Positions 1 through 10,730 of a stretch of DNA of 64,000 nucleotides are shown here, one piece after another. Origin of the DNA: Moniliophthora roreri. Lineage: Eukaryota; Basidiomycota; Agaricomycetes; Agaricales; Marasmiaceae. The notes beneath the pieces are model-generated. The model saw nothing but the letters and a program-made list of their open reading frames with translations, had not been told where the DNA came from and did no database searches. The stretch lies in the NCBI GenBank assembly GCA_001466705.2, contig LATX02000180.1, forward strand, positions 372,001 through 436,000, given 5' to 3'. A program made the position numbers and the translations under genes. Position 1 is the first letter of the stretch; the number at the start of each line of letters is the position of its first letter.

Positions 1-390
1 ATGTGGCCGGGCTGTAGTGTAGCCTGTGGGGCCGAAAAACGTGGCATTCAACACAGGCGCCCAAGATGTTACACCTCTCAAATGTTCCAGCAAACTGGCA
101 ATCTCTGCCACCTTTATAATCTGTCTCCACTTCACCTTCGTCATAATGAGGACTTAAAGTGGATTTTCTCACAGAATGAACCGAAAGGACTGCTTTGCGC
201 CAACAGAACCCCGATGCCGACTGACCGCGGAGCCGATCCTTTTGTTCATCAGTCAGATCCAGCAGTTTCTTCAGTTTTATGCCCCAGGTGGTCTTGATGG
301 TTACTCCCCATTTCAAAACTACATCATGATCAAGCGCCGAAAGGTTTGTTGACAGATCGACACTTTGATCCCAAAATTGATACTTCGTCA
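1..390 (-). CDS. Partial open frame running off the left edge, unknown product
   Basis: Reading the minus strand from about 390 down to the window edge, one frame stays open for about 130 codons after a TAA. It has protein-like composition, including the segments TKYQFWDQSVDLS, VVLKWGVTIKTTWGIKLKKL and DLTDEQKDRLRGQ. It has no internal methionine, so it would be an internal exon or the start lies upstream in another exon. I do not recognise the family. The part beyond the RLRGQ segment could be interrupted by an intron, because a GTCAGT donor-like site follows it. The gene would be divergent from the seven-TM gene that starts at 500. Confidence 0.3.
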
Positions 391-499
391 GCCCACATTA
401 AGGATCACCGCCCTGATGAATTTAATCTTTATATAGCGTTGTCTTTACAACTATAACACCCCACTGAATGCAAAACCCCACCCGAACGACGTCTCTACA

Positions 500-2027
500 A
501 TGGAGGATATAGGTTACACCAAGGTACGCTGTATTAAATCACGTCCCCGCTACTCTCTGCTGAATGAAATTGTTGACAGTCCATGCTGGTTGCACTATGG
601 GTAGGCTTCATGCGTTGTGATGCTATCGGATTCTGACACGCTCTCTCACTCGTCCAGGTGCAAACCATGTTCTATGGTACGTTACACCAAGCTATTCTCC
701 CGCCGATAAGCCTGACCGACTCCGCCATACAGGCATGAACACTGTCCTATACATCCTGTGCATCTATGTGCTTGTTCAGCGTGCCAATAAAAGGCAGTTC
801 CCAATCAATAAACCTCTTATTGCGACCGCTACATTGATCTACCTGCTTTGTACTGCTCATGTTATCAATGACTTTGGCAGAGCAATCGTTGCGTTCATCA
901 CCTATGCGGATCGACCTGGCGGAGCCGCAGCGTATTATGATGAATTGTGGATATGGACAAGTATTGTTAGGGAGGGACTGTACTGCGTAAATACGTGAGT
1001 TACTCCTGGTTACGCTTCGTGTTCTCCGAGTCAGTACTCATGTTTTCCAGCATGGTGGTGGATACTCTACTGGTATTGCTATAATTTCCAACTCCGCCGC
1101 TCCTCGGTCTAACAATCGGAAGGTTTACCGCCTCTATGTCGTCTCTATGGGTAATCTGAAGGTTATCATCGGGCCTACCATCATTCTCCTGGCTACTACT
1201 GGTCGGTACAGACTTGTTAAGCTTCATCATCTGAATTGGAATATTGTTTATCACTAGCATCCGGTTATCGTGCTGTATGGGGCTTCAGCAACACTCACGA
1301 AGGACAAGATACATATAACGATGACATCTTCCATTGGGGAGTCGCGCTCTTCTCACTTTCTCTGTGCCTAAATGTCATTGTGACTATTCTCATTGGTGGG
1401 TTCATCGTGTTTAACGACCAGACGCTAATTGAACCATACCTAGCCTGGTATTTCTATCGATACGATCAGAGGATATCCAGTGCAATTGGCCGTGGCCATG
1501 GCCAGAGGTACAGGCAAGCACTGGCTATCGCGTGAGCACGTTTCAAGCTCCGGCGTTCCACTTGCTGAATCATTGACAGCGTCGAATCGGGGGCCTTCTA
1601 TTCGGTTAGTGTTTTGGTAGTATTGGTTACATATGTCACCAAAACGAATGGAGTGGTAAGTCACTTGAACTCCTCCACATGCACTCTCTGATGCGTTTCA
1701 AGTACATTGCGTATGACGCTGTAGCTCAGATCATGGTGCGTGCGGCGTCTTGCGTTGATAGTGCTCCGTCAAGCTGACCTCATGGCTTCCTTGTAGGGCA
1801 TGAACCCGATTCTCATCATAGTTCGAGTTGGGCTTGGGCTGTCAAATAATAATTCAACGTTTGATGGCACAACCTTGAACCTGAACACAAGGCAGAACGA
1901 TACGGTCTCAGTTGAGATCCATCGAGTCACGGACGTTTCTGTAGACCAAGGCTCTGAATTGGTTGATATGTCCCGATCTTCGTTGAAGTTGCCCAAGCAC
2001 AGAGGACCTTCCCATGGCGATATTTGA
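500..2027 (+). CDS. Seven-transmembrane protein of a family expanded in Agaricomycetes
   Basis: Spliced reading gives a short N-terminus (MEDIGYTK), then the exon FYGMNTVLYILCIYVL, then further hydrophobic segments including DTLLVYRLYVVS, IIGPTIILLATT, FHWGVALFSLSLCLNVIVT, AFYSVSVLVVLVTYVT and a C-terminal GMNPILIIVRVGLGL, followed by a hydrophilic tail. About eight short GT-AG introns interrupt it, and phases agree at each junction checked. The layout (about 330-350 aa, about seven helices, a VESGAFYS-type helix six and a final IIVRVGLG helix) is that of the multicopy fungal seven-TM proteins common in mushrooms, whose function is unknown. It would sit in a membrane. The start is the first ATG in the exon before the first clear intron. 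The Zn2Cys6 gene starts 200 nt downstream on the same strand. Confidence 0.7.
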
Positions 2028-2230
2028 AACTCGGACTCGATTTTTTTGTTGTTGTATACTAGTCTTTCAACTAAAGCTCTCATACTTTGGATTGGTAGTA
2101 TTATTCGGGCATCCAGCCCCTTCACTTCGAGAATACCAAATATGTAAATATGATGATTTCCGAGACGTCCCGCCGCGGCGCCGCCAGACATGCCTGGCGC
2201 TCATTCATTTCGTTCGTTTGCACCCCCAAG

Positions 2231-5200
2231 ATGGTTGCACAGAATAGCGATTCCGCGCGAAAGAAAAGACTTCAGAATTCGTGCGATGCCTGTAGATTAA
2301 AAAAGGTCGGTCGGTCTTTTCCCCTGTAGCCGGTAATACCATCGCTCATCGCTGTGCAGGTTAAATGTACTCAAGTTCATTTCCCATGAGATTCAAACTA
2401 CTAAGGAAATACTTCAGGTGACAGTGCTGAAATGCCTGGCTCTAATTGCTCTAATTGCTTGAGCGTTGGAACGCCTTGTACACATGTGTTTGCAATGGAG
2501 AAGAAGGTACGTGTTGTGCGCTGTTGTGTTGTAGACCTCGGTCTCATTGTCGACAGAAACGTGGATCGCAGGTATATGGGCCCTGGATCCTCTTCGACCA
2601 AGAAATGAGCTTAATATATGTTTTCACCAGCGCACCAGGATTTCACGTTCGCTCCACGAAACACAAAAGCTCGTAGATTCTATTCTTTCCGCTTCCAAGC
2701 CCTTCGTGGTACCTCGAGACACACAGACCGTTCATCAGCTCCTCGTCGACTTGGCTCACTATGCCAGATCACTGGAACAAGGACAGTCAGCCAGTCAATT
2801 AACAATGTCTCGAAATACATCTCCATTGCCCACAGGCAACGAGCTAGCATATTCGTACACATCATCGCTCTCAAAGCTTGCAGGTTCCTACATTAACTCT
2901 GACGTATTCTGTGTGGAAGACGATTTAGACTCTTTCGCTGACAAATTCAATCACCTCAGCCTTAATCATGGCGCTGCTCGACATTTTGGCCCATCCAGTG
3001 CCCTAGCGTTCACGCAGTCTATATTCGCGTTGAGGCAGCGCATCGAAGGATCGAGTCAACGGATACCCAAGAAGAGACCTCAGTTCTGGCATATTTATCC
3101 CGTACGTGTCGATTCATATGCGTCCTGGCGTTTCACAAACTCCCTCCAATCTCATAGTGGCAAGTAGAGAAAGAGGAGGCATCACCAGATTATGATTTTC
3201 CGGAAGAGGACCTACTGAATGAGTTGATTGACCTGTTTTTCAAAAAAATCAACTTCGCTTTCCCCGTTTTACACCGTCCTGTCTTTGAGAAATGTATTAA
3301 GGACAACTTGCATCGACAGAACCGTCATTTCGGCGCTACAGTTCTCACTCTTTGTGCAGTGGCATCGCGGTATTCTGATGATTCTCGTGTCTTCGACGAT
3401 CCCGCGGAGCCATCGAGTGCAGGTTGGAAATACTTTCGTCAAATTCAGCTGATGAGATCGACATTCTTGATACCGCCAACGGTTTACGAGCTGCAAATGT
3501 ACTGCGTATGTTTCCTCATACTTACCAGCGGTGCTGTTGATACTAACACTCCTCAAAGATCGCCATGTTGTTTTTATACTGTACTACTACTCCCGAAGCA
3601 TGTTGGATACTTCTCGGCCACGGTGTTCGTTGTGCTCAAGATTTGGGCATTCACCGGAGACCACCGGGGAATGTAAAACCAACGATGGAATACCAGCTAT
3701 TGAATCGGGTATTCTGGTGCTTCTATGTTATCGATGTGATCCTCACTATGGCTCTCGGTAAGCCCCGGGCCATTCATACCGAGGAGTGAGTAGTGCTTGA
3801 TACAGGCTTGCTTCCCACAAAGAACTAACAGTACCAGATACGACGTTCCTCTTCCGTTGGAGGTTGACGACGAGTACTGGGAGGTCGAAGATCCCGAAGA
3901 TGCTTTCAAGCAACCTGCTGGCAAGCCATGCAAAATGAGCTTTTGGATCTCATTCTTGAAACTGTCTGACATTGCTGGCTCCGCTCAAGCCATGGTATGT
4001 AAATTCCATCCTGCTTGCTATTCGACTTCTAATCACTTCAATAAGCTCTTGGCGCAAAATTCAGATGTGGGGATGGAGTGGAGGGAAAGGAATATTATCG
4101 AGATTGACTCCCGCTTGAATGCTTGGGTCGACACGATACCTGATCATTGTGCGTACGCTCTGTTTTCTTCTGCAAAGATCCCACGTCCAATGCGGCTCCC
4201 AGTGAAATGGGATCCTGACAAGGAGGATCCGATATTCTTTCATCAATCGGCTATCCTCTACACACTATATTATTGGATTCAGATTCATGTGCATAGATTA
4301 TTCACTGCACCCATGCAAGTTGCATCGCCATTTCCTTCTCAGGTTATCTGTACGAATGCGGCAAGATCCTGCTGCCATATTTTGCAGGCGCAAAACCGAA
4401 AGGATTTTATTGTCCATCCAGTCTCTTTGGTACGTTCCTCTTTACCTTTTATTATCACTTTTTACAGAAACACTGACGTACAGGATTCAGAAAGCCGCGT
4501 ATATAAGTGGCGTGAGCCCTGCTTCTGCTGGATGACGTTCGGTCGAGTAACGATTCCCTATTAGATCATTCTCTATTTGAACGTTGAGACAAGCAAAGAA
4601 ATGCTAGACGCGGCAAACCTGAACAAAGAGATCAATAATTGCTACAAATGCTTTGAATGTTTCGGCGAATGGGAACGAAGGTGAGTATTCGGATTTGGAT
4701 AACTTGCCTTGCTTCAGTTCCTCAGGGACGTTATTTCTCAGATTTCAGATGGCGGGCTATTTCCGGTAGCATGAACGGTCTGTCTCTTCGAATATGACTG
4801 GCTAATGGTTTTGTAGCGATATTCTTGGGGAGATCTTTAGTGATCTGCCCAGTCATCGTCAGTCCCCGAAGCATCCACTCACTGAACTGGATGCCGACCA
4901 CCCGCAGTTCCCGGACGCGGCTACAGTTCAACACAACTACCAAACACCTATCCCAACTCAGTTTCCTTCGGGTTCGGCTGCCTCCGGTTCGGTGTCAACA
5001 GCGCTAGCCCCAACGTCTTTGCCTATATACAGTACTGACCTTGCAAATCCGCCTGCTCAAGATGTTTTCCATACTCCGGGTTATTCAGACCTGGATCCCT
5101 ATACCTTGAACGTCGACTGGACGGCTTTCGACACTTCGAATTCTGGCCCACTGACCGCAGGCTCATCCGGGACGATGGAGGCGCAAGAATCAACTTATAT

Positions 5201-5364
5201 GCAGCGTTTCATAGACGAATGCCTATGGGGGCCTTTAGGTCAGTTGACGTCTCTTCTTTGGCTGACTCAACTCACCATTACTGTCAGGAATTTCGGACAC
5301 GTGGAATTCTGATCCTGGATGGAACGGAGGAAATCCTTCAAGTTCTAGCGAGAATCAGCTGTGA
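2231..5364 (+). CDS. Zn2Cys6 transcription factor with Fungal_trans domain, copy 1
   Basis: The N-terminus MVAQNSDSARKKRLQNSC leads into a binuclear zinc cluster that spans two introns: CDACRLKK, then VKCDSAEMPGSNCSNC, then a final PCTHVF. The six cysteines have the C-x2-C-x6-C spacing of the GAL4 class. A short linker-type coiled segment follows (SLHETQKLVDSIL), then a Fungal_trans (PF04082-like) middle region with PVLHRPVFEKC, ASRYSDD, GWKYFRQ, CWILLGHGVRCAQDLGIH and FHQSAILYTLYYWIQIHVHR. The C-terminus is Ser/Thr/Gly rich. Roughly a dozen small introns keep phase, so the gene looks intact; the stop follows the SSSSENQL segment. It should be a nuclear DNA-binding regulator, target unknown. 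A close paralogue lies at 6279-9307, and this copy is followed by the relic of a BTB gene. Confidence 0.82.
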
Positions 5365-5579
5365 GTGTCCTTCCTTACTGCTTCGAAGAATGAAGGCCCA
5401 TAATTCTACTTGGTATCAGGCCCTGGACGGGTTCTGGATCCCTGCAACCTTCATCGTAAAGCTTTCGGTTCACTGTGTCCTAGCCTTCTACTATAACTTT
5501 GATATTCCTGGTTATTTATCATTTGCACTAATTATGTACTATACACGGTAGAATAGAAACATACGGAGGAACATTCAGA

Positions 5580-6000
5580 AGCCGTTGTCGGCGGCCCCAT
5601 CGTGCAGGGAGAGAATCCTCCTTCAAGTTATTGGTGAAGAAAGTCGAATCCACAAGCCGTCCAGCTGGTAATGGCAAAGGATTGTAGACTGCTATGTAAG
5701 ACCCGTACCGAGGACTCGAGCGACGCGGTACATATCGGAACCCCCTCGGACCTCTCCTATGCCCCAACTTCATTGCCAACCTTTCTTTTGCCTCGCTCGC
5801 AAAGTCGGATTAAGATTGGTCGTATCCATTTCTGCACGTCAAATTCGACCGCGATGCTTGGAGGCACCCGCTTTGCAGAGTGAAGAGTGAAAGGGTAGCA
5901 CGGACTCGGAGAGCACTCGGTGATCAGATTCAGAAAAGTTAGCGTAGACGTATCATTCCTGTCGGCCACGATCTCCTCTTCACTAGGGGCGCCTTTCAAG
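5580..6000 (-). pseudogene. BTB/POZ gene relic (3' part only)
   Basis: Minus-strand frames here match the C-terminal half of the intact BTB gene at 9667-10587. One frame reads IAVEFDVQKWIRPILIRLCE, against IAVKFDVQKWIRSALIQLCE in the intact gene. Another reads LPLPAGRLVDSTFFTNN, then DSLPARWGRR, against LPLPAERIVDSIFFAND and DSLPAQRGRR. The pieces lie in different frames with a stop after VGNEVGA, and the BTB domain exons that should lie to the right (6,000-6,270) are not recognisable. It sits in the same place relative to its regulator gene as the intact copy, so it is best read as a decayed member of the tandem duplication. Confidence 0.7.
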
Positions 6001-6278
6001 TCACTTGCTCCCAGTTCTAGATAAAATTTGGAATCCGAACGCCGAGTCTACAACATGAGAGAACCAGGCGATGGCTTTTTCAACTCGTTGAGTATACCTC
6101 GTTCTACCTGTTCTACCTTGTGTCTTACTTCATTTGTACTATTATTCAGACACACCAACGAAAATCCCATGCCCACGCTTTGAGAACCTTATCACTTCCC
6201 TCGAGACCCGGGGTCGGCCATCCGACACTCATTTGTCATTTCAACTTCTTCCACCCTCGCTTGGTTTGCATCTTTGAG

Positions 6279-9200
6279 ATGGTTGCACAGGATACCCATT
6301 CCGCGCGAAAGAAGAGACTTCAGAACTCGTGCGATGCCTGTAGGTCGAGAAAGGTCGGTCGGTCGTTTTCCCTCTAGTAGGTGATCACATCGCTCACCAT
6401 TGCAGGTTAAATGTACTCAAACCCAATCCTCAAGAGATTCAAACCATGCTAAGGAAATACTTTAGGTGACAGTGCTGAAATGCCTGGCTCCAATTGCTCT
6501 AATTGCTTGAGTTTTGGAACGCCTTGTACACATGTGTTTGCAATGGAGAAGAAAGTGCGTGTTGCGCTTCACCATACTGTTACTCTCGGTCTTATTGTCG
6601 ACAGAAACATGGATCACAGGTACAAGGTGTCACTATGAGCAAGAAATAAACTTAATCTATGTTTCTATCAGCGCACCAAGATTTCACGTTCACTCCACGA
6701 AATACAAACACTCGTTGATTCCATTCTTTCTACTTCCAAGCCCTTCGTGGTACCTCGAGACACACAATCTGTTCATCAGCTCCTTGTCGACTTGGCTCAC
6801 TATGCCAGATCACTGGAACAAGGGCAGATAGTCTCGTTTTCCTCGACTCCCCGAAATACATCCTCATTACCGACGGACGGTGCGACCCCCGACTCAATGC
6901 GTTCGTACGCTATGCAACCCCGACCCGCCGGCCCCTACATGAATTTGGACTTATGTCGCGTGGAAGATGATCTGGACTCCTTGCAAGAAAGGTTCAACCA
7001 TCTTGACCTTAAACACGGCACTGCCCGTCATTTTGGCCCGTCTAGTAGCTTAGTATTCACGCAGTCTATACTATCTTTGAAGAGACGAATCAAAGGTTCC
7101 AAGCAGTGGATATCCAGGAAGAGACCTCAGTTTTGGCATATTTTTCCCGTATGTGTCGTTTTCCATATATCGCAGTGTCTCACGCACTCCTTCCGATCTC
7201 ACAGTGGCAAATAAAGAAGGAAGAGGTATTGCCAGATTATATCTTCCCAGAAGAGGACCTGTTGACCGAGTTGATTGATCTTTTTTTCAACAAAATTAAC
7301 CTCACTTTCCCCATGTTGCACCGTTCTGTCTTCGAGAGGTGTATTGCTGACAACTTACACCGACGGAACCGTCATTTTGGTGCCACGGTTCTTGCTCTCT
7401 GTGCAGCGGCATCGCGATACTCTGACGACCATCGTGTCTTTGATGATCCTGCGGAGCCGTTGAGTGCCGGTTGGAAGTACTTCCGACAAATTCAACTGAT
7501 AAGATCAACATTTTTGACTCCACCAACAGTCTACGAGTTGCAAATGTATTGTGTACGCTCCTACGTTTTTGCGGCATTACTGATGCTGACAGTTCTTAAA
7601 GCTAGCCATGTATTTTGTGTACTGTACTACTACCCCCGAAGCGTGCTGGATACTTCTCGGCCACGGTGTTCGTTGTGCTCAAGATTTGGGTATTCACCAA
7701 AGACAGCCGAGAAATGCAAAGCCGACTGTAGAATCGCAGCTATTGAATCGAGCATTTTGGTGCCTTTTTGTCATCGACGTGCTCCTCTTTACAGCTCTTG
7801 GTAGGCCACGGGCCATTCACCCCGAAGAGTGAGCCGCATTTAGTATCTATTTGCCCGCCAACAGCTAATAGCTTTCAGAATTGACGTTCCTCTTCCTTTG
7901 GAGGTCGACGACGAATACTGGGAGATTGAAGATCCAGATAAGGCTTTCAAGCAACCTGCTGGGAAACTATGCAAGATGAGCTTTTGGATCTCATTTCTGA
8001 AATTGGCGGAGATTTTTGGCTGCACCCAATGGGTACTGTGTGGTTTCCACTCACCCACTTATGCGGACCCTGATAAGAATGAACTTGAATAGTGCTCTGT
8101 GCGGAGTTCAGACATGGGTACGATGTGGAGAGAAAGGAATATTATAGATATTGACTCTCAGCTAAATGCTTGGGTCGACACGATACCTGATCATCGTGCG
8201 TCTGCTTCTTTGTTTCTTCCTCTACGAAGACTAATGTAAACGGCTAGTGAAATGGGACCCTGACAGGAAGGATTCATTATTCTTTCACCAATCGGCTATC
8301 CTTTATACATTATATTACTGGATTCAGATCCATGTGCACAGATCGTTCATTGTACCCATGCAAGTCGTATCACCATTCCCTTCTCAGGTCATCTGTACGA
8401 ATGCGGCAAGATCCTGCTGTCACGTATTGGAGGCTCAATACCAAAGGGATGTCATTGTCCATCCAGTCACTCTGGTCAGTTCTTCTGTATCATTTATAGT
8501 CACAAAAGATGACATGCATGGATCCAGAAAGCTGCATTTACCAGTGGAGTGAGGTCTCCTTTTGTCGAACGACGTTTGGACCAGTAATGATTAATGATTC
8601 CACGTAGATCATTCTCTATTTGAACGTTGAGACAAACAAAGAAACGCAGAACACAGTGGAACTGAACAAAGAGATCAATAACTGTTACAAGTGCTACGAT
8701 TGTCTTGGCAAATCTGAGCGAAGGTGAGCATTCAAACTCAGTTGACTAGCTCCGCTTCAGCTACTCAGGAACGTTGCTTCTCAGATTCCAGAGTGCAGGC
8801 TATTATCGGTAGCACGAATGATCTGCCTCTTTGAATACGACTCGCTAACGAGTTTGTAGCGATATTCTTGCGGAGATCTTTAGTGATCTACCCAATCATC
8901 ACCAGCCCCAAAGCGAAACACGAGCTACACGGCATGCCAACAATCGACCGCGGTTTGGGACAGACGTCAATTTCGAGCCCTCGGAGACTACCGCTCGGCG
9001 CGGCTACCAGACATCTGACCCAATTCAGACCTCTTCAGGCTCAAGTGCCTTTGATCTGGTGTCAACAGTGCCAGCCCCAATGTCCTTGCCGATATACAAT
9101 ACTGATCTTCAAGCAAATCCGTCTGCTCAAGATGTTTTCCATACTCCGGGTTATCCAAACCTAGATGCCTATAACTCGAATTTTGACTGGACGGTTCTCG

Positions 9201-9307
9201 ATGCTTCAAATCCTGACCTATTGACCACCAGTTCATCCGGGACGATGGAGGTGCAAGGATCGGCTACTATGCACCGTTTTATGGACGAATACATATTGGG
9301 CCTTTAG
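6279..9307 (+). CDS. Zn2Cys6 transcription factor with Fungal_trans domain, copy 2
   Basis: This is a close paralogue of the gene at 2231-5364, with the same exon structure and the same domains: MVAQDTHSARKKRLQNSC, a zinc cluster CDACRSRK / VKCDSAEMPGSNCSNC / PCTHVF, a middle domain with FPMLHRSVFERC, GWKYFRQIQLIRSTFL, CWILLGHGVRCAQDLGIH and a ILYTLYYWIQIHVHR helix. The body of the gene is open and phases agree throughout. The C-terminus differs: a 1-nt deletion just before the last donor brings a TAG in frame (stop at 9305-9307), so the protein ends in MDEYILGL. A separate 10-nt deletion lies in the would-be last exon. The protein should still bind DNA; only about the last 25 residues seen in copy 1 are lost or changed. 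Confidence 0.8.
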
Positions 9308-9666
9308 GTTAGTTGACAATCTCCTTGGCTGATTCTGACTCACCATTACTATCAGGAATTTCGGACACATGGAATTCTGGAACGGAGGAAATCATTCAAG
9401 TTCTAGTGAGGATCAGTCATGAGTGTCCTTCCCTACTGCTTCGAAGTATGAAGGCTGATATCTGGTATCAGGCCCCGGACAGATTTTGGTTCATCATACA
9501 AGCTTTCAGTTCACCGCGTTCAATTCCACCGTACTATAGCACGTACTAGTTAATTGATGTTTGCACCGATTATATATACTATACATGGGAGAATAGAGAC
9601 GAGTAATCGGGCAGGTACAAACGGCCGATAATGTAGGCGAATGAGATTTAGCGATATACAGGGGTA

Positions 9667-10587
9667 TCATCGGCGGCCTCTCTGTGCAGGAAGAGAATCC
9701 CCCTTGTCATTGGCGAAGAAAATCGAGTCCACAATCCGCTCAGCTGGCAATGGTAAAGGACTACGTGATCGAGACCTTCGAGGGCTGTAGCTCCGTGTTG
9801 GGGAATAACTCGAGGGGCGCGGTCTCGGTATCCTCTCTCTCAGTAATGCCTCTCGGGCCTCCGTCAGCTTCACCAATCGCTCTATTCCAATCTTTTCTGC
9901 CTCCGCAAGCTGAATAGGTGCCTCTCGCTCGCAAAGTTGGATCAATGCTGATCGTATCCATTTCTGCACGTCAAATTTGACTGCAATGCTTATCATCTCT
10001 CCAGGTCCCAGACGGTTCTGAGAGGTAAGTTGACATGCATCGATAGCAGATATAGCATGCTCGCGTGCTTTTGGAAATGTCAATTGCGTAGAGATGGATA
10101 GCAGGTTCACCCAGGATTGAATGGGAACCGCAGTTGGTGAGAGGTGGTACATTCTGTGGATGCACCATCAGGGTTCAAGGCCACTGAATCAAATAACGTC
10201 GACACGCACCCGTCATAGAAGAACCCCAAAAGACTCTCAAACTCTTCACATTTTAACTGCGAGACGACGTAGCTGTTTTCAGGCCCGTTAGGTGCTGATC
10301 CCAAGATGCCACAGAAAAAGGCCGAGTCTCTGCGGAGGAAATGGCGATGAACTCGGAACTTGACGCGGTCTTCTACCTGCGTGAATAAGGATGTCAGGGT
10401 AGCTTGGACGAACATTTCACATCTGACTGACCAAAAAGGTGACAATTTCGTCGTCAAAGTAAAAAGTAGGATGCTTTTCATACTTTGGGGACGATGCTAT
10501 GGTCGGACTGGAAGAATGGGAAATGTCATTGCTTGGAAGCGGATCCCCCGGAAGAGATAGATGAGATGGCTTTGTGGCTTTGACCAT
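9667..10587 (-). CDS. BTB/POZ domain protein
   Basis: Three exons on the minus strand. Exon one starts MVKATKPSHLSLPGDPL and runs into YEKHPTFYFDDEIVTFL; exon two continues VEDRVKFRVHRHFLRRDS and ends ESLLGFFYDG; exon three starts MYHLSPTAVPIQSWVNLLSI. The pattern (Y/F-FDD, V-FRVHRHFL, FE-LL-FFYDG) is that of the fungal BTB proteins common in basidiomycetes, in which BTB mediates dimerisation or Cullin-3 contact. The second half is alpha-helical and ends in an Arg/Ser-Pro-rich stretch (SYSPTRSYSPRRSRSRSP). The gene converges on the second Zn2Cys6 gene and starts 143 nt from the P450 stop. A truncated copy lies at 5580-6000. Confidence 0.72.
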
Positions 10588-10730
10588 CACTCAGTACTGG
10601 TTACAAGTATCCAGATAGGTGTTGTTTGGAAGGTTCAATGATAAGGTGGAAGATACGAGTACTATATATGTGACAGAACGACATAATAGGCACGAGGCCA
10701 TACTCAATTACAGTCTTTTTCTGCGATACC

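Noticed and set aside
1769..2191. 140-codon minus-strand frame
   Set aside because: It is a shadow of the last exon of the seven-TM gene and has no motif of its own.
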